64,000 nt of DNA, taken from contig NZ_JAKRNI010000002.1 of assembly GCF_022346945.1 (NCBI RefSeq), positions 62,001-126,000 of the forward strand, written 5' to 3'. This document shows positions 1 to 8,163 of this stretch, one piece after another. Numbering within the stretch: the first letter of the stretch is position 1; the number at the start of each line of letters is the position of its first letter. Position numbers and translations under genes: made by a program. The notes beneath the pieces were generated by a model. The model had not been told where the DNA came from, did no database searches, and saw only the letters and a list, made by a program, of their open reading frames with translations. This DNA is from Microbacterium sp. ACRRU (lineage in GTDB: Bacteria > Actinomycetota > Actinomycetes > Actinomycetales > Microbacteriaceae).

Positions 1-168
1 CGGACCGGGCGCGACCAGCAGCGGTGGCCGACCGAGCAGCGACAACACGATCTCGACGGCGGCGTACACCACGGCGAGAACGAGCAGCACCACGACGATG
101 AGCATCGCGCCCGTGCGCGGTGAATGCGTCTCCCGACGGACCACGGTTCGCAGGACGGAGTCGGTCAT
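1..168 (-). CDS. DUF6286-like membrane protein of the Asp23 operon (3' part missing)
   Basis: Only the first 56 codons are inside the window; the gene runs off the left edge. It starts at an ATG whose ATGA overlaps the stop of the upstream gene, so the two are translationally coupled. Residues about 20-45 form one strongly hydrophobic segment after a basic, polar N-terminus. Actinobacterial Asp23 operons commonly carry a small single-pass protein of this kind (DUF6286/AmaP-like), thought to anchor Asp23 proteins at the membrane. The family assignment rests on position and the single membrane segment, because the soluble domain is outside the window. Confidence 0.6.
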   Translation of the reverse strand, partial: MTDSVLRTVVRRETHSPRTGAMLIVVVLLVLAVVYAAVEIVLSLLGRPPLLVAPGP

Positions 169-548
169 CGCACTCTCCTTCTCTTCGGGGTCGTCGCCCC
201 GGCGATGGTCAGATCCACGCGCGACACGTCGCGCCCGAAGAGGCGGGTGAGACGGTCGTGCAGGTCTCGCTGGATGCCGCGCGCGGCTTCCAGCACGGGG
301 GTTGCGGCGCGGACCGCGTCGGTGTCGTCGAGGCGAGGAACCGGGAACGGAGACCGCACCCGCACCACGACGGTGTCGCGGGAGGCGGCGACGTCGACCG
401 ACACGGCGGCACGCTCGACGCCGATCGCCTCCGCTGCGGCCTGCTCCGCCGCCTTGCGATAGACCCGCTCGGCGACGTCGACGCGGCCTGCGGTGTGCGC
501 CCCGCCCCCCGGGGCGGCGACGGCCACCCCGGGAAGCGCGGTGGTCAC
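165..548 (-). CDS. Asp23/Gls24-associated hypothetical protein, third gene of the operon
   Basis: A 127-residue protein whose GTG start overlaps the stop of the preceding 62-residue gene by GTGA and whose stop overlaps the next ATG. The sequence is an alpha/beta mix with a run like VSVDVAASRDTVVVRV, which resembles the strand pattern of Asp23 domains, and ends in a basic TPKRRRVR tail. It lacks a membrane segment. It probably acts with the Asp23 protein encoded upstream. I see no catalytic motif. A longer reading frame extends upstream to 770 but would run through the neighbouring small membrane gene, so the GTG at 548 is preferred. Confidence 0.6.
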   Translation of the reverse strand: MTTALPGVAVAAPGGGAHTAGRVDVAERVYRKAAEQAAAEAIGVERAAVSVDVAASRDTVVVRVRSPFPVPRLDDTDAVRAATPVLEAARGIQRDLHDRLTRLFGRDVSRVDLTIAGATTPKRRRVR

Positions 549-733
549 GACGTGCTCCGACCCGAGAACGCGTTGGCGATGCCGCGGATGTCGATCTGCC
601 CTGAGACGATCCGGCCGACGAGGGCGCCTACCGCCATGAACAGGGCGACCAGGAGGAATCCCCAGAACCCGAAGATCAGCGCGGCCGCGGCCAGGATCAA
701 TCCGACGAGGGCGCCGGTGATGGTCGGGTTCAT
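545..733 (-). CDS. small two-segment membrane protein (DUF2273-like)
   Basis: A 62-residue protein that is almost entirely hydrophobic: two segments at about residues 5-25 and 27-45, separated by a single Trp/Gly turn, then a short polar tail. Size, topology and position immediately after an Asp23 gene match the small DUF2273-type proteins found in Gram-positive asp23/amaP operons. The start ATG overlaps the stop of the Asp23 gene (ATGA) and its stop overlaps the next GTG, so all four genes are probably one transcript. The role is inferred from context: membrane partner of the Asp23 envelope-stress protein. Confidence 0.65.
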   Translation of the reverse strand: MNPTITGALVGLILAAAALIFGFWGFLLVALFMAVGALVGRIVSGQIDIRGIANAFSGRSTS

Positions 734-1200
734 GACACGCGGGCGGGGGTCGAGTCGTCGCCATCGTCACCCGGGATGTGGATGTCGTTGACGTCGACGT
801 TGACCTCGACGACCTCGAGGCCGACGAGGCGGCTGATGGCGCCGGCGACGCGGGAGCGCACCTGCTCGGCCACGTCCTGGATGGGCGCCGGATACTCCAC
901 GACGATCGTCACGTCGGCCGCCGCCTGGGTCTCGCCCACTTCCACCTTGACGCCCTGCGTCAGGTCGGTGGCGTTGATGGCGTCGCGGATCGCGCCGAAG
1001 GCCCGAGCCCCTCCGCCTCCGAGGGCGTAGACCCCGGACACCTCGCGCGCCGCGATGCCGGCGACCTTCGCCACCACCGAGTCGGCGATGGTGGTCTTCC
1101 CCGCCGTGTCGGCGGACGCGGTGTCGGAGCCGGGGAACGCGCGATCCACGCGCGACCCCTGGGTTGCGGGGCTGGCCGCGGGCTTCTCTTCGATAGCCAT
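730..1200 (-). CDS. Asp23/Gls24 family envelope stress response protein
   Basis: A 156-residue protein. After a variable N-terminal 35 residues comes the Asp23 domain: the segment IADSVVAKVAGIAAREVSGV, a Gly-rich loop (GGGGARAF), beta strands GVKVEVGETQAAADVTIVVEY and the C-terminal amphipathic helix and strand around VEVNVDVNDIHIP. Asp23 proteins are abundant, membrane-tethered cell-envelope stress proteins. This is the first gene of a four-gene operon with ATGA/GTGA overlaps throughout. The ATG is preceded by AAGGAC-type purines (near 1206-1211). The acidic GDDGDD tail is probably disordered. Confidence 0.85.
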   Translation of the reverse strand: MAIEEKPAASPATQGSRVDRAFPGSDTASADTAGKTTIADSVVAKVAGIAAREVSGVYALGGGGARAFGAIRDAINATDLTQGVKVEVGETQAAADVTIVVEYPAPIQDVAEQVRSRVAGAISRLVGLEVVEVNVDVNDIHIPGDDGDDSTPARVS

Positions 1201-1328
1201 CGGAGTGTCCTTCCAGTACGTTCTGCCCCGGGTCGCCCCGGGTGCAACGGTGTTCGCTTACTGGTGAGACGTGTCGACGGAGCGATTCGTCACGCGCGCA
1301 TCCGATATTTCCGTCGTGGATGCCAGAG

Positions 1329-1360
1329 AAAAACGCCCCGACCGAAGCCGGGGCGTTTCT
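1329..1360 (-). terminator. Rho-independent terminator of the UDP-glucose dehydrogenase gene
   Basis: On the minus strand an AAACGCCCCG arm pairs with CGGGGCGTTT across a short loop and is followed by five T residues (plus-strand A run near 1329-1333). It lies about 17 bases past the stop of the minus-strand gene ending at 1377. Confidence 0.8.
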
Positions 1361-1376
1361 CCATCGACGGAGGCGG

Positions 1377-2702
1377 TCAGGGGCGACCCATACCGAAGTA
1401 GGTCCAGCCGGCCCCGCGCCACGCCGCGGCATCCAGGCAGTTCCGACCGTCGACGATGATCCGACCGGCCGTGAGCTCGGAGGCGTGGGCCGGATCCAGA
1501 TCCCGCCGGTACTCGTCCCACTCGGTCACGACGATGACGGCATCCGCGTCGCGAAGGGCCTCGTCACGGTCTTCGACGTAGGTCAGCTGCGGGTGGATGC
1601 GGCGGGCGTTCGCGATCGCGGCCGGGTCGGTGAGCGTGACGTCGGCGCCCAGTCCGTGCAGACGCACCGCGACATCGAGAGCGGGGGAGTCGCGGATGTC
1701 GTCACTGTGGGGCTTGAAGGCGGCGCCGAGCACGGTCACCTTCTTCTCGAACACCGAACCGCCCAGGGCCTGCACGGTCAACTCGACCGCGCGGTCGCGA
1801 CGACGCAGGTTGATCGCGTCGATCTCACGCAGGAAGGCCACCGACTCTCCGCGGCCGAGTTCCTCGGCGCGCGCGGAGAACGCCCGGATGTCCTTCGGCA
1901 GGCATCCGCCGCCGAATCCGATGCCGGCGCCGAGGAACCGCCGCCCGATGCGCGCGTCGTGGCCGATCGCGTCGGCCAGGGTGGTGACGTCGGCGCCGGT
2001 GACCTCGGCGATCTCGGCCATGGCGTTGATGAAGCTGATCTTGGTCGCCAGGAACGCGTTCGCGGAGACCTTCACGAGCTCTGCCGTGGCGTAGTCGGTG
2101 ACGATGAAGGGCGTGCCCTTGGCGATGGACGGGCGATAGACCTCGCGAAGCACGTCCGCTGTGCGCGCGCCCTCTTCCGTCGGGGCGCCGTCGGCACTGG
2201 GCACACCGGCCACGAGCCGGTCCGGGTCGATGGTGTCCTGCACCGCCCAGCCCTCGCGCAGGAACTCGGGGTTCCACACCAGCGTCGCGCCTCGCTCGCT
2301 CACACGCGGCGCGAGCGACTCCGCGGTGCCCACGGGAACCGTCGACTTGCCCGCGACGATGTCGCCCTCGGTGAGGTAGGGAAGCAGGCCGTCCACGGCG
2401 GCGTGCACGTAGGTGAGGTCGGCGGCGTACCCACCGGGCTGCTGGGGCGTGCCGACGCCGATGAAGTGCACCGTGGCGCCCTGCGCCGCGGACATGTCCG
2501 TCGTGAACGACAGCCGTCCCGAGGCGATGCCCTCCGTGAGGATCTCCTGCAGTCCGGGCTCGAAGAACGGCGCCTCACCGCGGGACAGCGCCGCAACCTT
2601 CCGCTCGTCGACGTCGATGCCGACGACCTCGTGTCCGATGGATGCCATCGCCGCCGCGTGAACGGCTCCGAGGTATCCGCAACCGATGACAGAAAGACGC
2701 AC
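1377..2702 (-). CDS. UDP-glucose 6-dehydrogenase
   Basis: A 441-residue member of the UDP-glucose/GDP-mannose dehydrogenase family, of usual length. It would oxidise UDP-glucose to UDP-glucuronate with two NAD+ in the cytoplasm, supplying uronic acid for surface polysaccharide. The N-terminal Rossmann motif is VIGCGYLGAVHAA (residues 5-17); the catalytic cysteine is C267 in GFGGGCLPKDIRAF; the C-terminal UDP-binding domain is complete. The GTG start at 2702 is chosen because GGAGGA lies 7 bases upstream and the Rossmann strand begins at residue 3; a longer frame extends to 2897 but adds nothing recognisable. The next gene upstream is a polyprenyl glycosylphosphotransferase, which supports an exopolysaccharide role. 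A terminator follows. Confidence 0.93.
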   Translation of the reverse strand: MRLSVIGCGYLGAVHAAAMASIGHEVVGIDVDERKVAALSRGEAPFFEPGLQEILTEGIASGRLSFTTDMSAAQGATVHFIGVGTPQQPGGYAADLTYVHAAVDGLLPYLTEGDIVAGKSTVPVGTAESLAPRVSERGATLVWNPEFLREGWAVQDTIDPDRLVAGVPSADGAPTEEGARTADVLREVYRPSIAKGTPFIVTDYATAELVKVSANAFLATKISFINAMAEIAEVTGADVTTLADAIGHDARIGRRFLGAGIGFGGGCLPKDIRAFSARAEELGRGESVAFLREIDAINLRRRDRAVELTVQALGGSVFEKKVTVLGAAFKPHSDDIRDSPALDVAVRLHGLGADVTLTDPAAIANARRIHPQLTYVEDRDEALRDADAVIVVTEWDEYRRDLDPAHASELTAGRIIVDGRNCLDAAAWRGAGWTYFGMGRP

Positions 2703-2776
2703 GGGTCTCCTCCAGAGTTCATTTCCAGACGAACGCGAGTGTCGCGCCGTCGACCCGCGCACGAGGCGCGGGCAGT

Positions 2777-4342
2777 TCAGGCGGCCGTCTCGCCCGGCGC
2801 CAGGGCGGCGCGGGCGGTTTTGGCCAGGATGACGAAGTCGCCCACCAGCGTCCAGTTCTCGACGTAGGACAGATCGAGGCGCACCGACTCCTCCCACGAC
2901 AGAGAGGAGCGACCACTGACCTGCCAGAGGCCGGTGATCCCGGGCTTGGCGAGGAAACGACGGTGCACATGGTCAGCGTAGAGCGCAACTTCCGAAGGGA
3001 GCGGAGGGCGGGGTCCCACGAGTGACATCGAGCCGCCGATGACGTTGAACAGCTGAGGGAGCTCGTCGAGGCTGAACTTGCGCATGATCCGCCCGATCGG
3101 CGTGACGCGCGGATCGTTCTTCATCTTGAACAGCACTTCGTTCCCGGCATCCCGCTCCTGCTTGGCCAGCTGTTCGAGAAGATCCTCGGCGTTGACGACC
3201 ATCGACCGGAACTTGATCATCGTGAACTCCCGACCCCGGAAGCCGACCCGCTTCTGGCGGAAGAACACGGGGCCGTCGCTGGAGAGGCGCACGGCCATCG
3301 CGAGGAAGGCGAGCAGGGGACTGAGCACGATCACCCCGACGATGCTCGCGACGAGGTCGACCGTCCGCTTGAGGAACACCTGACCGCGTGAGAACCGCGG
3401 CGTCTCGACGTGGATGAGCGGAAGCCCCGCCACGGGGCGCGTGTGGAGTCGCGGTCCCGCGATGTCGATGATGCTCGGGGCGAGGACGAGGTGCTGGCGG
3501 CCCGCCTCGAGGCTCCACGAGATCTGCTTGACCTTGTCCGCCGGCAGCTCGTCGGCGCTGGCCACGGCGACGGTGTCGGCCCCGGTGACCTGGAGAGCGC
3601 GCGCGATGTCGCCCACGTGCCCCATGACGGGGATGTCGGTGCCCGGGATGGTGTCAGCGACCTTGCCGCTGGGCACGCAGGCGCCGACGACGCGATAACC
3701 GGCGTTGGGGTTGCGTGCGAACTCCCGGGCCACCTGGGTCACCGACGGGAGGGAGCCGACCAGAAGCACGCTCGCGGAGTACTTGCCGCGCGAGCGTTGC
3801 ACGATGAGCCATTGCCGCCAGAGCCATCGGGTGAAGACCAGGACGAGGACGCCCACCGGGAGGCTGATGAGGAGGTATCCGCGTGCGACGTCGATCTGCG
3901 TGAGGAAGGCGATGATCGCGATGGTTCCGAACAGGCGGAAGCTCGAGTCGACGATGCGGATGTACTCCTGGGATCCCGTTCCCATCACACGGTCGCTGCG
4001 GGAGTCGATGAAGGACAGCGCCCACATCCACGCGACGATGAGGATGGCCGAGAACAGCCAGTAGGAGAGATCGGTGATGCGGCTGTCATGACTCGCGGCG
4101 ACGGCGGCATTGCCCATACCGAACCACGCCAACTGGGTGCCATAGACGACCCAGATAAGCGAGGCCAGATCCGTAACGATCAAATTGCGGCGATACCGCT
4201 GGCGCCAGCGGTCGCGGGTGGGCGTGGCGTGGTCGCGGTCGAGGAAGGAGGTTCGGTTGGGCTCGTTGGCCGGGGCATCGTCGATGCCGCCGACGGCGCT
4301 CTGCGACGTCGATGTCGCTCCGACCTGAAGGTCAGACGTCAC
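2777..4342 (-). CDS. polyprenyl-phosphate sugar-1-phosphate transferase (exopolysaccharide initiation)
   Basis: A 521-residue membrane enzyme that transfers a sugar-1-phosphate from a nucleotide sugar to undecaprenyl phosphate, starting a repeat unit. N-terminal membrane segments lie at about 55-75, 93-112, 137-152 and 155-173; a CoA-binding-like Rossmann region spans about 185-310. The C-terminal bacterial sugar-transferase domain starts near 320 with a membrane helix (SIVGVIVLSPLLAFLAM), then FFRQKRVG, the KFRSM segment (377-381), DELPQ (426-430) and LVGPRP (441-446). All landmarks of the WbaP/CpsE group are present. The substrate sugar cannot be told from sequence. It is followed by UDP-glucose dehydrogenase and diverges from a PIG-L deacetylase. 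Confidence 0.93.
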   Translation of the reverse strand: MTSDLQVGATSTSQSAVGGIDDAPANEPNRTSFLDRDHATPTRDRWRQRYRRNLIVTDLASLIWVVYGTQLAWFGMGNAAVAASHDSRITDLSYWLFSAILIVAWMWALSFIDSRSDRVMGTGSQEYIRIVDSSFRLFGTIAIIAFLTQIDVARGYLLISLPVGVLVLVFTRWLWRQWLIVQRSRGKYSASVLLVGSLPSVTQVAREFARNPNAGYRVVGACVPSGKVADTIPGTDIPVMGHVGDIARALQVTGADTVAVASADELPADKVKQISWSLEAGRQHLVLAPSIIDIAGPRLHTRPVAGLPLIHVETPRFSRGQVFLKRTVDLVASIVGVIVLSPLLAFLAMAVRLSSDGPVFFRQKRVGFRGREFTMIKFRSMVVNAEDLLEQLAKQERDAGNEVLFKMKNDPRVTPIGRIMRKFSLDELPQLFNVIGGSMSLVGPRPPLPSEVALYADHVHRRFLAKPGITGLWQVSGRSSLSWEESVRLDLSYVENWTLVGDFVILAKTARAALAPGETAA

Positions 4343-4683
4343 AGTGCGTAGGCCCCTTCCCCCGGAAGCCGGATCGTGGTTCTGTCGCTGAACGATAACA
4401 GCCTGAAGTCACCCCGTGAATCACCCGCAAATGAACGGATTGTTTCCTAGGGGTCGCAGGGCATCACCCGTTTTTTCCCTGATGACAGACTTGTCCACCA
4501 AATGGTGGACGCTTCGCGCGGGCGCGCGGCCGGCGTGGCGTGGGGCCGATACACGGAACTTTGTGCCTGTCAAGCGGGGGGAAATGCCCGCATACAGTGG
4601 TGTATAAGCGCGATGTTCCCTAGGATCGGCGTGAGTCGACGACATTGTTCGCGTCGGCGCACGCGACGCCGGGGGGATCGCCG
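4343..4683. other. divergent intergenic region between sugar transferase and PIG-L gene
   Basis: This 341-base gap must hold promoters for both flanking genes. It is less GC-rich than its surroundings, with a T6 run at 4471-4476 and AT-rich patches near 4591-4610 (TACAGT, TATAAG) that could be -10 elements, though no convincing -35 was paired with them. A perfect 18-base palindrome sits at 4493-4510 and is listed separately. No ORF in it looks coding. Confidence 0.6.
4493..4510. promoter_or_regulatory. candidate operator palindrome in the polysaccharide intergenic region
   Basis: The sequence GTCCACCA-AA-TGGTGGAC is a perfect two-fold palindrome with 8-base arms and a 2-base centre. It has no T-tract and lies between two divergent genes, so it looks like a binding site for a dimeric regulator rather than a terminator. 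No regulator gene is adjacent, so the protein is unknown. Confidence 0.45.
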
Positions 4684-5790
4684 ATGACACGCGCCGACCG
4701 GCCGACCTTCCGCGCAGCGCGCGTCGGAGCTGGCGTTCTCGTTGCGGTGCTCGCCGTCGTCCTGCTCGTCGGGGCGTCGATCGTCGTGTCGAGCGCCTTC
4801 GGGGTCTGGCCGATCGGTGCCGCCGCGTCCGGTGTCGCCTCCTCCGCGACGCCGACCGCGACCGCGGCGCCCACGACGAGCTCCAGCCCTCTCCCTCCCT
4901 CGACCGCGACACCGCCCGCGGCGCCGCCGTCCGCCGCGCCGCCGGTCGTCGTTCCCCCCTCGCCGGGCGCGCAGCCCTGCGAGACCGAGACTCTCCTGAC
5001 GATCTGGGCGCACCCGGACGACGACCTCATCTTCGGCAACCCCACGATCTCGGATGCCATCGCGGCGGGGCAGTGCGTGCGTACCCTGTTCCTCACGGGT
5101 GGGGACGCGGGCAAGGGTCTCGGCTACACGCATTCACGCGAGACGGGCATCCTGCACGCCTACGACCACATGCGCGGTGCGGACGGGCCCTGGGACTCCA
5201 CCGTCGTGACGCTGGACGCGGGACTCCGGGTCGAACGCTTCAGCCCCCACGACGATGCACGCCTCTCGGTGATGTTCGCCCGTCTCCCCGACGGAAACAT
5301 CACCGACGGCGGGTTCGACTCGACCGGTCACGCGACTCTCAGTCGACTGCTCGACGGGACGATCGGAGTCCTCGCGCCGACGGACGAGGGGCCGGCGGTG
5401 GACCGCGCGCAGGTGTCCGCATCCCTCACCGAGCTCGCGGCAGCGCTTCGCCCGACGCGCACCCTCACCCACGTTCCGCGCGGCAGTGCTTACGCGCCCG
5501 GCGATCACCCGGACCATTCCACCGTGGGCACCCTCGTGCGGGACGCGGTCGGGCACGTTGCAGAAGCCGTGCCGGGCATTCGCTATGCCGTGGGCTACCC
5601 GTCGGCGGATCTGCCGCGCACGCTCGACGGGCCGGTTCTGGATGCCAAGGTCGAGACGTATCGCATCTATGCGCAGCAGGACGAGGTGATCCGCTGCGCC
5701 GACCGAGATTCGTGTCTGAAGACGCGCCGGTTCGGAGACTGGTTGCGTCGGTCCTACCTCCTGAGCGAGGCCGACCTGCGCCTCAACTAG
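4684..5790 (+). CDS. membrane-anchored PIG-L family deacetylase
   Basis: A 368-residue protein. Residues 15-40 are a membrane anchor or uncleaved signal, 45-98 a Pro/Ser/Thr/Ala linker typical of exported actinobacterial proteins, then a PIG-L (LmbE-like) domain. The zinc motif is AHPDDD (109-114) and a second histidine motif is APGDHPDH near the C-terminus. A C-x6-C pair close to the end could form a disulfide, consistent with an extracytoplasmic position. PIG-L enzymes remove N-acetyl groups from sugars such as GlcNAc. Given the neighbouring polysaccharide genes, it may trim N-acetyl groups from a surface glycan (inference). The ATG at 4684 is preferred over one 13 codons upstream because GGGGGGA precedes it. 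A paralogue lies at 6578-7630. Confidence 0.85.
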   Translation: MTRADRPTFRAARVGAGVLVAVLAVVLLVGASIVVSSAFGVWPIGAAASGVASSATPTATAAPTTSSSPLPPSTATPPAAPPSAAPPVVVPPSPGAQPCETETLLTIWAHPDDDLIFGNPTISDAIAAGQCVRTLFLTGGDAGKGLGYTHSRETGILHAYDHMRGADGPWDSTVVTLDAGLRVERFSPHDDARLSVMFARLPDGNITDGGFDSTGHATLSRLLDGTIGVLAPTDEGPAVDRAQVSASLTELAAALRPTRTLTHVPRGSAYAPGDHPDHSTVGTLVRDAVGHVAEAVPGIRYAVGYPSADLPRTLDGPVLDAKVETYRIYAQQDEVIRCADRDSCLKTRRFGDWLRRSYLLSEADLRLN

Positions 5791-6328
5791 TCGCCCGCGG
5801 GTCCTCGTGCGCGTACGTGCCGTGAACGATTGCCCGGCCGAGCGTGTGGAAGGCGAGGGCGAAGGACACGGCCGCCGGTGTCGCTCCGGCATCCACGCCG
5901 AGGCTCTCCGTGTCCACCGCGTGTACGACGAAGAAGTAGCGGTGCGGCCGGTCTCCTTCGGGCGGCGCAGCACCCAGGAACCCCGCTTCTCCACCGTCGT
6001 TGCGGACGTGGAAAGCGCCCTCGGGCAGATCCCGGCCGGCGAAGCCCGCGGGGATCTCCCGCAGGTCGGCGGGCAGGTCGACGAGGACCCAGTGCCAGAA
6101 TCCGCTCGGTGTGGGCGCATCCGGGTCGAAGCACGTGATCGTGAAGGACGCCGTGCCCTCGGGGACGTTCGACCACGCCAGATGAGGCGACGAGTTGCCG
6201 CGCGCGGCCACCTGGTCGTCCTTCAGCGGCTGACCGTCGATGACGTCGTTGCTCACGACGTCGAACGCGGCCGCCGCGGGGAGGAGCGGGTACGGGTCGG
6301 GGGTCTGCGGGCGGGTGAGATCGGTCAT
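5783..6328 (-). CDS. YbhB/YbcL family (PEBP, Raf kinase inhibitor-like) protein
   Basis: A 181-residue cytoplasmic protein of the phosphatidylethanolamine-binding protein fold. The two family landmarks are visible: CFDPDAPTPSGFWHWVLVDLP and the GDRPHRYFF strand containing the anion-pocket His-Arg. Bacterial members (YbhB, YbcL) have no settled biochemical role. The gene overlaps the tail of the upstream PIG-L gene by 8 bases, tail to tail, so the two are transcribed convergently. Its start is ATG at 6328. Confidence 0.88.
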   Translation of the reverse strand: MTDLTRPQTPDPYPLLPAAAAFDVVSNDVIDGQPLKDDQVAARGNSSPHLAWSNVPEGTASFTITCFDPDAPTPSGFWHWVLVDLPADLREIPAGFAGRDLPEGAFHVRNDGGEAGFLGAAPPEGDRPHRYFFVVHAVDTESLGVDAGATPAAVSFALAFHTLGRAIVHGTYAHEDPRATS

Positions 6329-6577
6329 GACGGCACGATAGGACGCGGAGCGGGGGAACGAGCGGGGCTTGCCGCACATGTCCCGCCGTGGGTAGTCGGG
6401 ACGCGAGCAAGGCGCAGAAGTCTCGGTTCCCCTGCCTCCCCTCACCCGGCGCGGCACGACGGGTGTGGAGTACCCGGATCTCCGCGGCCGGCGCGATAAC
6501 GTCATGACGTCACGCCGAGCGCCGACCACCCGAAATCGTCGCGTCGCCCGGCCGGGGGGACAGAGGACGGAGCCACG

Positions 6578-7630
6578 GTGCACGACGAGGACCTTTCTGG
6601 GGCGGAGAGGGAGCAGGACGCGGTGCGTGCGGCGAGACGAATCCGCGCGACCCGTCGAGGGCTGCTCGTCGGAGGGCTGGCGCTGGTCGCCCTGGGCGGA
6701 GGGGCGCTGCTCGTGCGTCAGATTCGTCGCAGCGGTGGTCCCGCCCCCGCGTGGACGCCTCTTCGCGCGATCACTCCTCCTGACGCGCCCGCCGCCCTGT
6801 CTCCCGCCGTCGAAGCCCCGGGGATCGACACGGCGATGATGGTCTGGGCGCACGCCGACGACGACATCATCTTCGCCAACCCCGGACTGGCCGATGCGAT
6901 CCTCAGCGGGGCGACCGTCCGCGCGGTCTACGTCACCGCCGGCGACGCCGGGAAGGGCATCGACTACGCCCGAGAGCGGGAGGCGGGGATCCGTGCCGCG
7001 TACGACGTCATGCGAGGGGGCACGGGGGAGTGGGACGAGCGGGAGATCACTCTGCTGAGCGGTGCTCGCATCACGCGATTCGTGCCGGCCGACGAGCCGC
7101 GGCTGTCGATCAGCGTCCTGCGGCTCCCCGACGGCGGGCTCGATGCTAAGGGCTTCGCGGCGACCGGCAACGCGGGACTCACGCAACTGATCAACGGCGA
7201 CGTGGCCGAACTCGTGCCCATCGACGGAGGCCCGGCGTACGACCTCCCGCGCCTCACGGCGACGCTCGCCGAGCTCCTGGCGGCCGCCGCCCCGCGGCAC
7301 GTCTGCACCAACGTGCCGCACGAGAGCGCCTACGCGCACGGCGACCACCCCGATCACTCGTGCGTCGGTTCGCTCGTTCGTGCGTCGGCGCCGGCGGTCG
7401 GCCTGACCGCGGAGAGGATGTCGTACTACCTGGGGTATCCGTCGCAGGATCAACCGGTCAATGTGACCGGCGCGGTGTTGGATGCCAAAGTCGAGGTGTA
7501 TCGAACGTATGCGGCCGACGACCCCGTCGTGCGGTGCGCGGAGGCGTCGACGTGCCTCGCCCAGCCCGGTTTCGGCGAGTGGTTGAGGCGGACGTATCCG
7601 AAGACCGAGGCAGAGCTGCGGCTGTCCTGA
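6578..7630 (+). CDS. second membrane-anchored PIG-L family deacetylase
   Basis: A 350-residue paralogue of the protein at 4684-5790, recognisably similar over the whole catalytic part (GDAGKG, RLPDG, GDHPDH, VLDAKVE.YR.YA, FG.WLRR.Y). Residues 28-46 form a membrane segment after a basic RRIRATRR stretch that could serve as a twin-arginine-like export signal. The metal motif reads AHADDD (91-96), with Ala replacing the usual Pro; the metal-ligand His and Asp residues are kept. A C-terminal C-x5-C pair again suggests an extracytoplasmic location. The GTG start at 6578 follows GAGGACGG. A strong hairpin terminator follows the gene. Confidence 0.84.
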   Translation: MHDEDLSGAEREQDAVRAARRIRATRRGLLVGGLALVALGGGALLVRQIRRSGGPAPAWTPLRAITPPDAPAALSPAVEAPGIDTAMMVWAHADDDIIFANPGLADAILSGATVRAVYVTAGDAGKGIDYAREREAGIRAAYDVMRGGTGEWDEREITLLSGARITRFVPADEPRLSISVLRLPDGGLDAKGFAATGNAGLTQLINGDVAELVPIDGGPAYDLPRLTATLAELLAAAAPRHVCTNVPHESAYAHGDHPDHSCVGSLVRASAPAVGLTAERMSYYLGYPSQDQPVNVTGAVLDAKVEVYRTYAADDPVVRCAEASTCLAQPGFGEWLRRTYPKTEAELRLS

Positions 7631-7653
7631 CTCCCCGGCCACTCGGCATCCGG

Positions 7654-7700
7654 CACGCGCGAAAGAGGGCGCCCGGTAGAGGCGCCCTCTTTCGCGCGTG
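7654..7700. terminator. bidirectional terminator, 20-bp perfect stem
   Basis: Twenty bases at 7654-7673 pair perfectly with 7681-7700 around a 7-base loop. The stem contains an AAAGAGGG/CCCTCTTT block, giving a U-rich stretch in either direction. It sits between the convergent PIG-L and ohr genes and probably serves both. Confidence 0.85.
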
Positions 7701-7702
7701 GC

Positions 7703-8122
7703 TCAGTCGTCCGCGACGGTGATCGTGACCTCGATGTTGCCGCGCGTGGCGTTGGAGTAGGGGCAGACCTGGTGGGCCTCGTCGGCGAGCTGCTGTGCCT
7801 GATCGTGGTCGATGCCGGGGAGGACGACCTCGAGCAGGACGGCAAGCTGGAAGCCGCCCTGACCGTTCGACCCGATCTGGACGCGGCCGCCCACCGAGGA
7901 GTTCTCGAGCTTCACCTTGTGCCCGCGCGCCACCGCGTGGAGGGCGCTGTGGAAGCACGCCGCATAGCCGGCGGCGAACAGCTGTTCCGGGTTGGTGCCG
8001 TTGCCGGAGCCGCCCATCTCCTTCGGGACGGCGACGTCGAGGTCGAGCCGGTCGCCGGCGACGACGTGGCCGTTGCGGCCCTCGCCGGTGGACAGTGCTT
8101 CGGCGGTGTAGAGGACGTCCAT
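7703..8122 (-). CDS. ohr: organic hydroperoxide resistance peroxidase (Ohr/OsmC family)
   Basis: A 139-residue thiol peroxidase that reduces organic hydroperoxides in the cytoplasm. Both active cysteines are present: C56 in AACFHSAL (peroxidatic) and C120 in HQVCPYSNATRGN (resolving). The start and length are standard, and AAAGGAATCCCC gives a good ribosome site. It lies directly downstream of the MarR-type regulator gene in the same direction, the classic ohrR-ohr pair, and the operator upstream of the regulator probably controls both. Confidence 0.93.
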   Translation of the reverse strand: MDVLYTAEALSTGEGRNGHVVAGDRLDLDVAVPKEMGGSGNGTNPEQLFAAGYAACFHSALHAVARGHKVKLENSSVGGRVQIGSNGQGGFQLAVLLEVVLPGIDHDQAQQLADEAHQVCPYSNATRGNIEVTITVADD

Positions 8123-8163
8123 GGGGATTCCTTTCGTCAGGACGAGGAGTGCCGGATCGGTGA

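Noticed and set aside
165-770. Long frame covering the Asp23-associated gene and the DUF2273-like gene
   Set aside because: Its upstream part is in another frame through the small membrane gene; the GTG overlap at 548 and operon pattern favour the shorter gene.
6499-6510. ACGTCATGACGT palindrome upstream of the second PIG-L gene
   Set aside because: Perfect but only 12 bases, with no supporting context; too short to claim as an operator.
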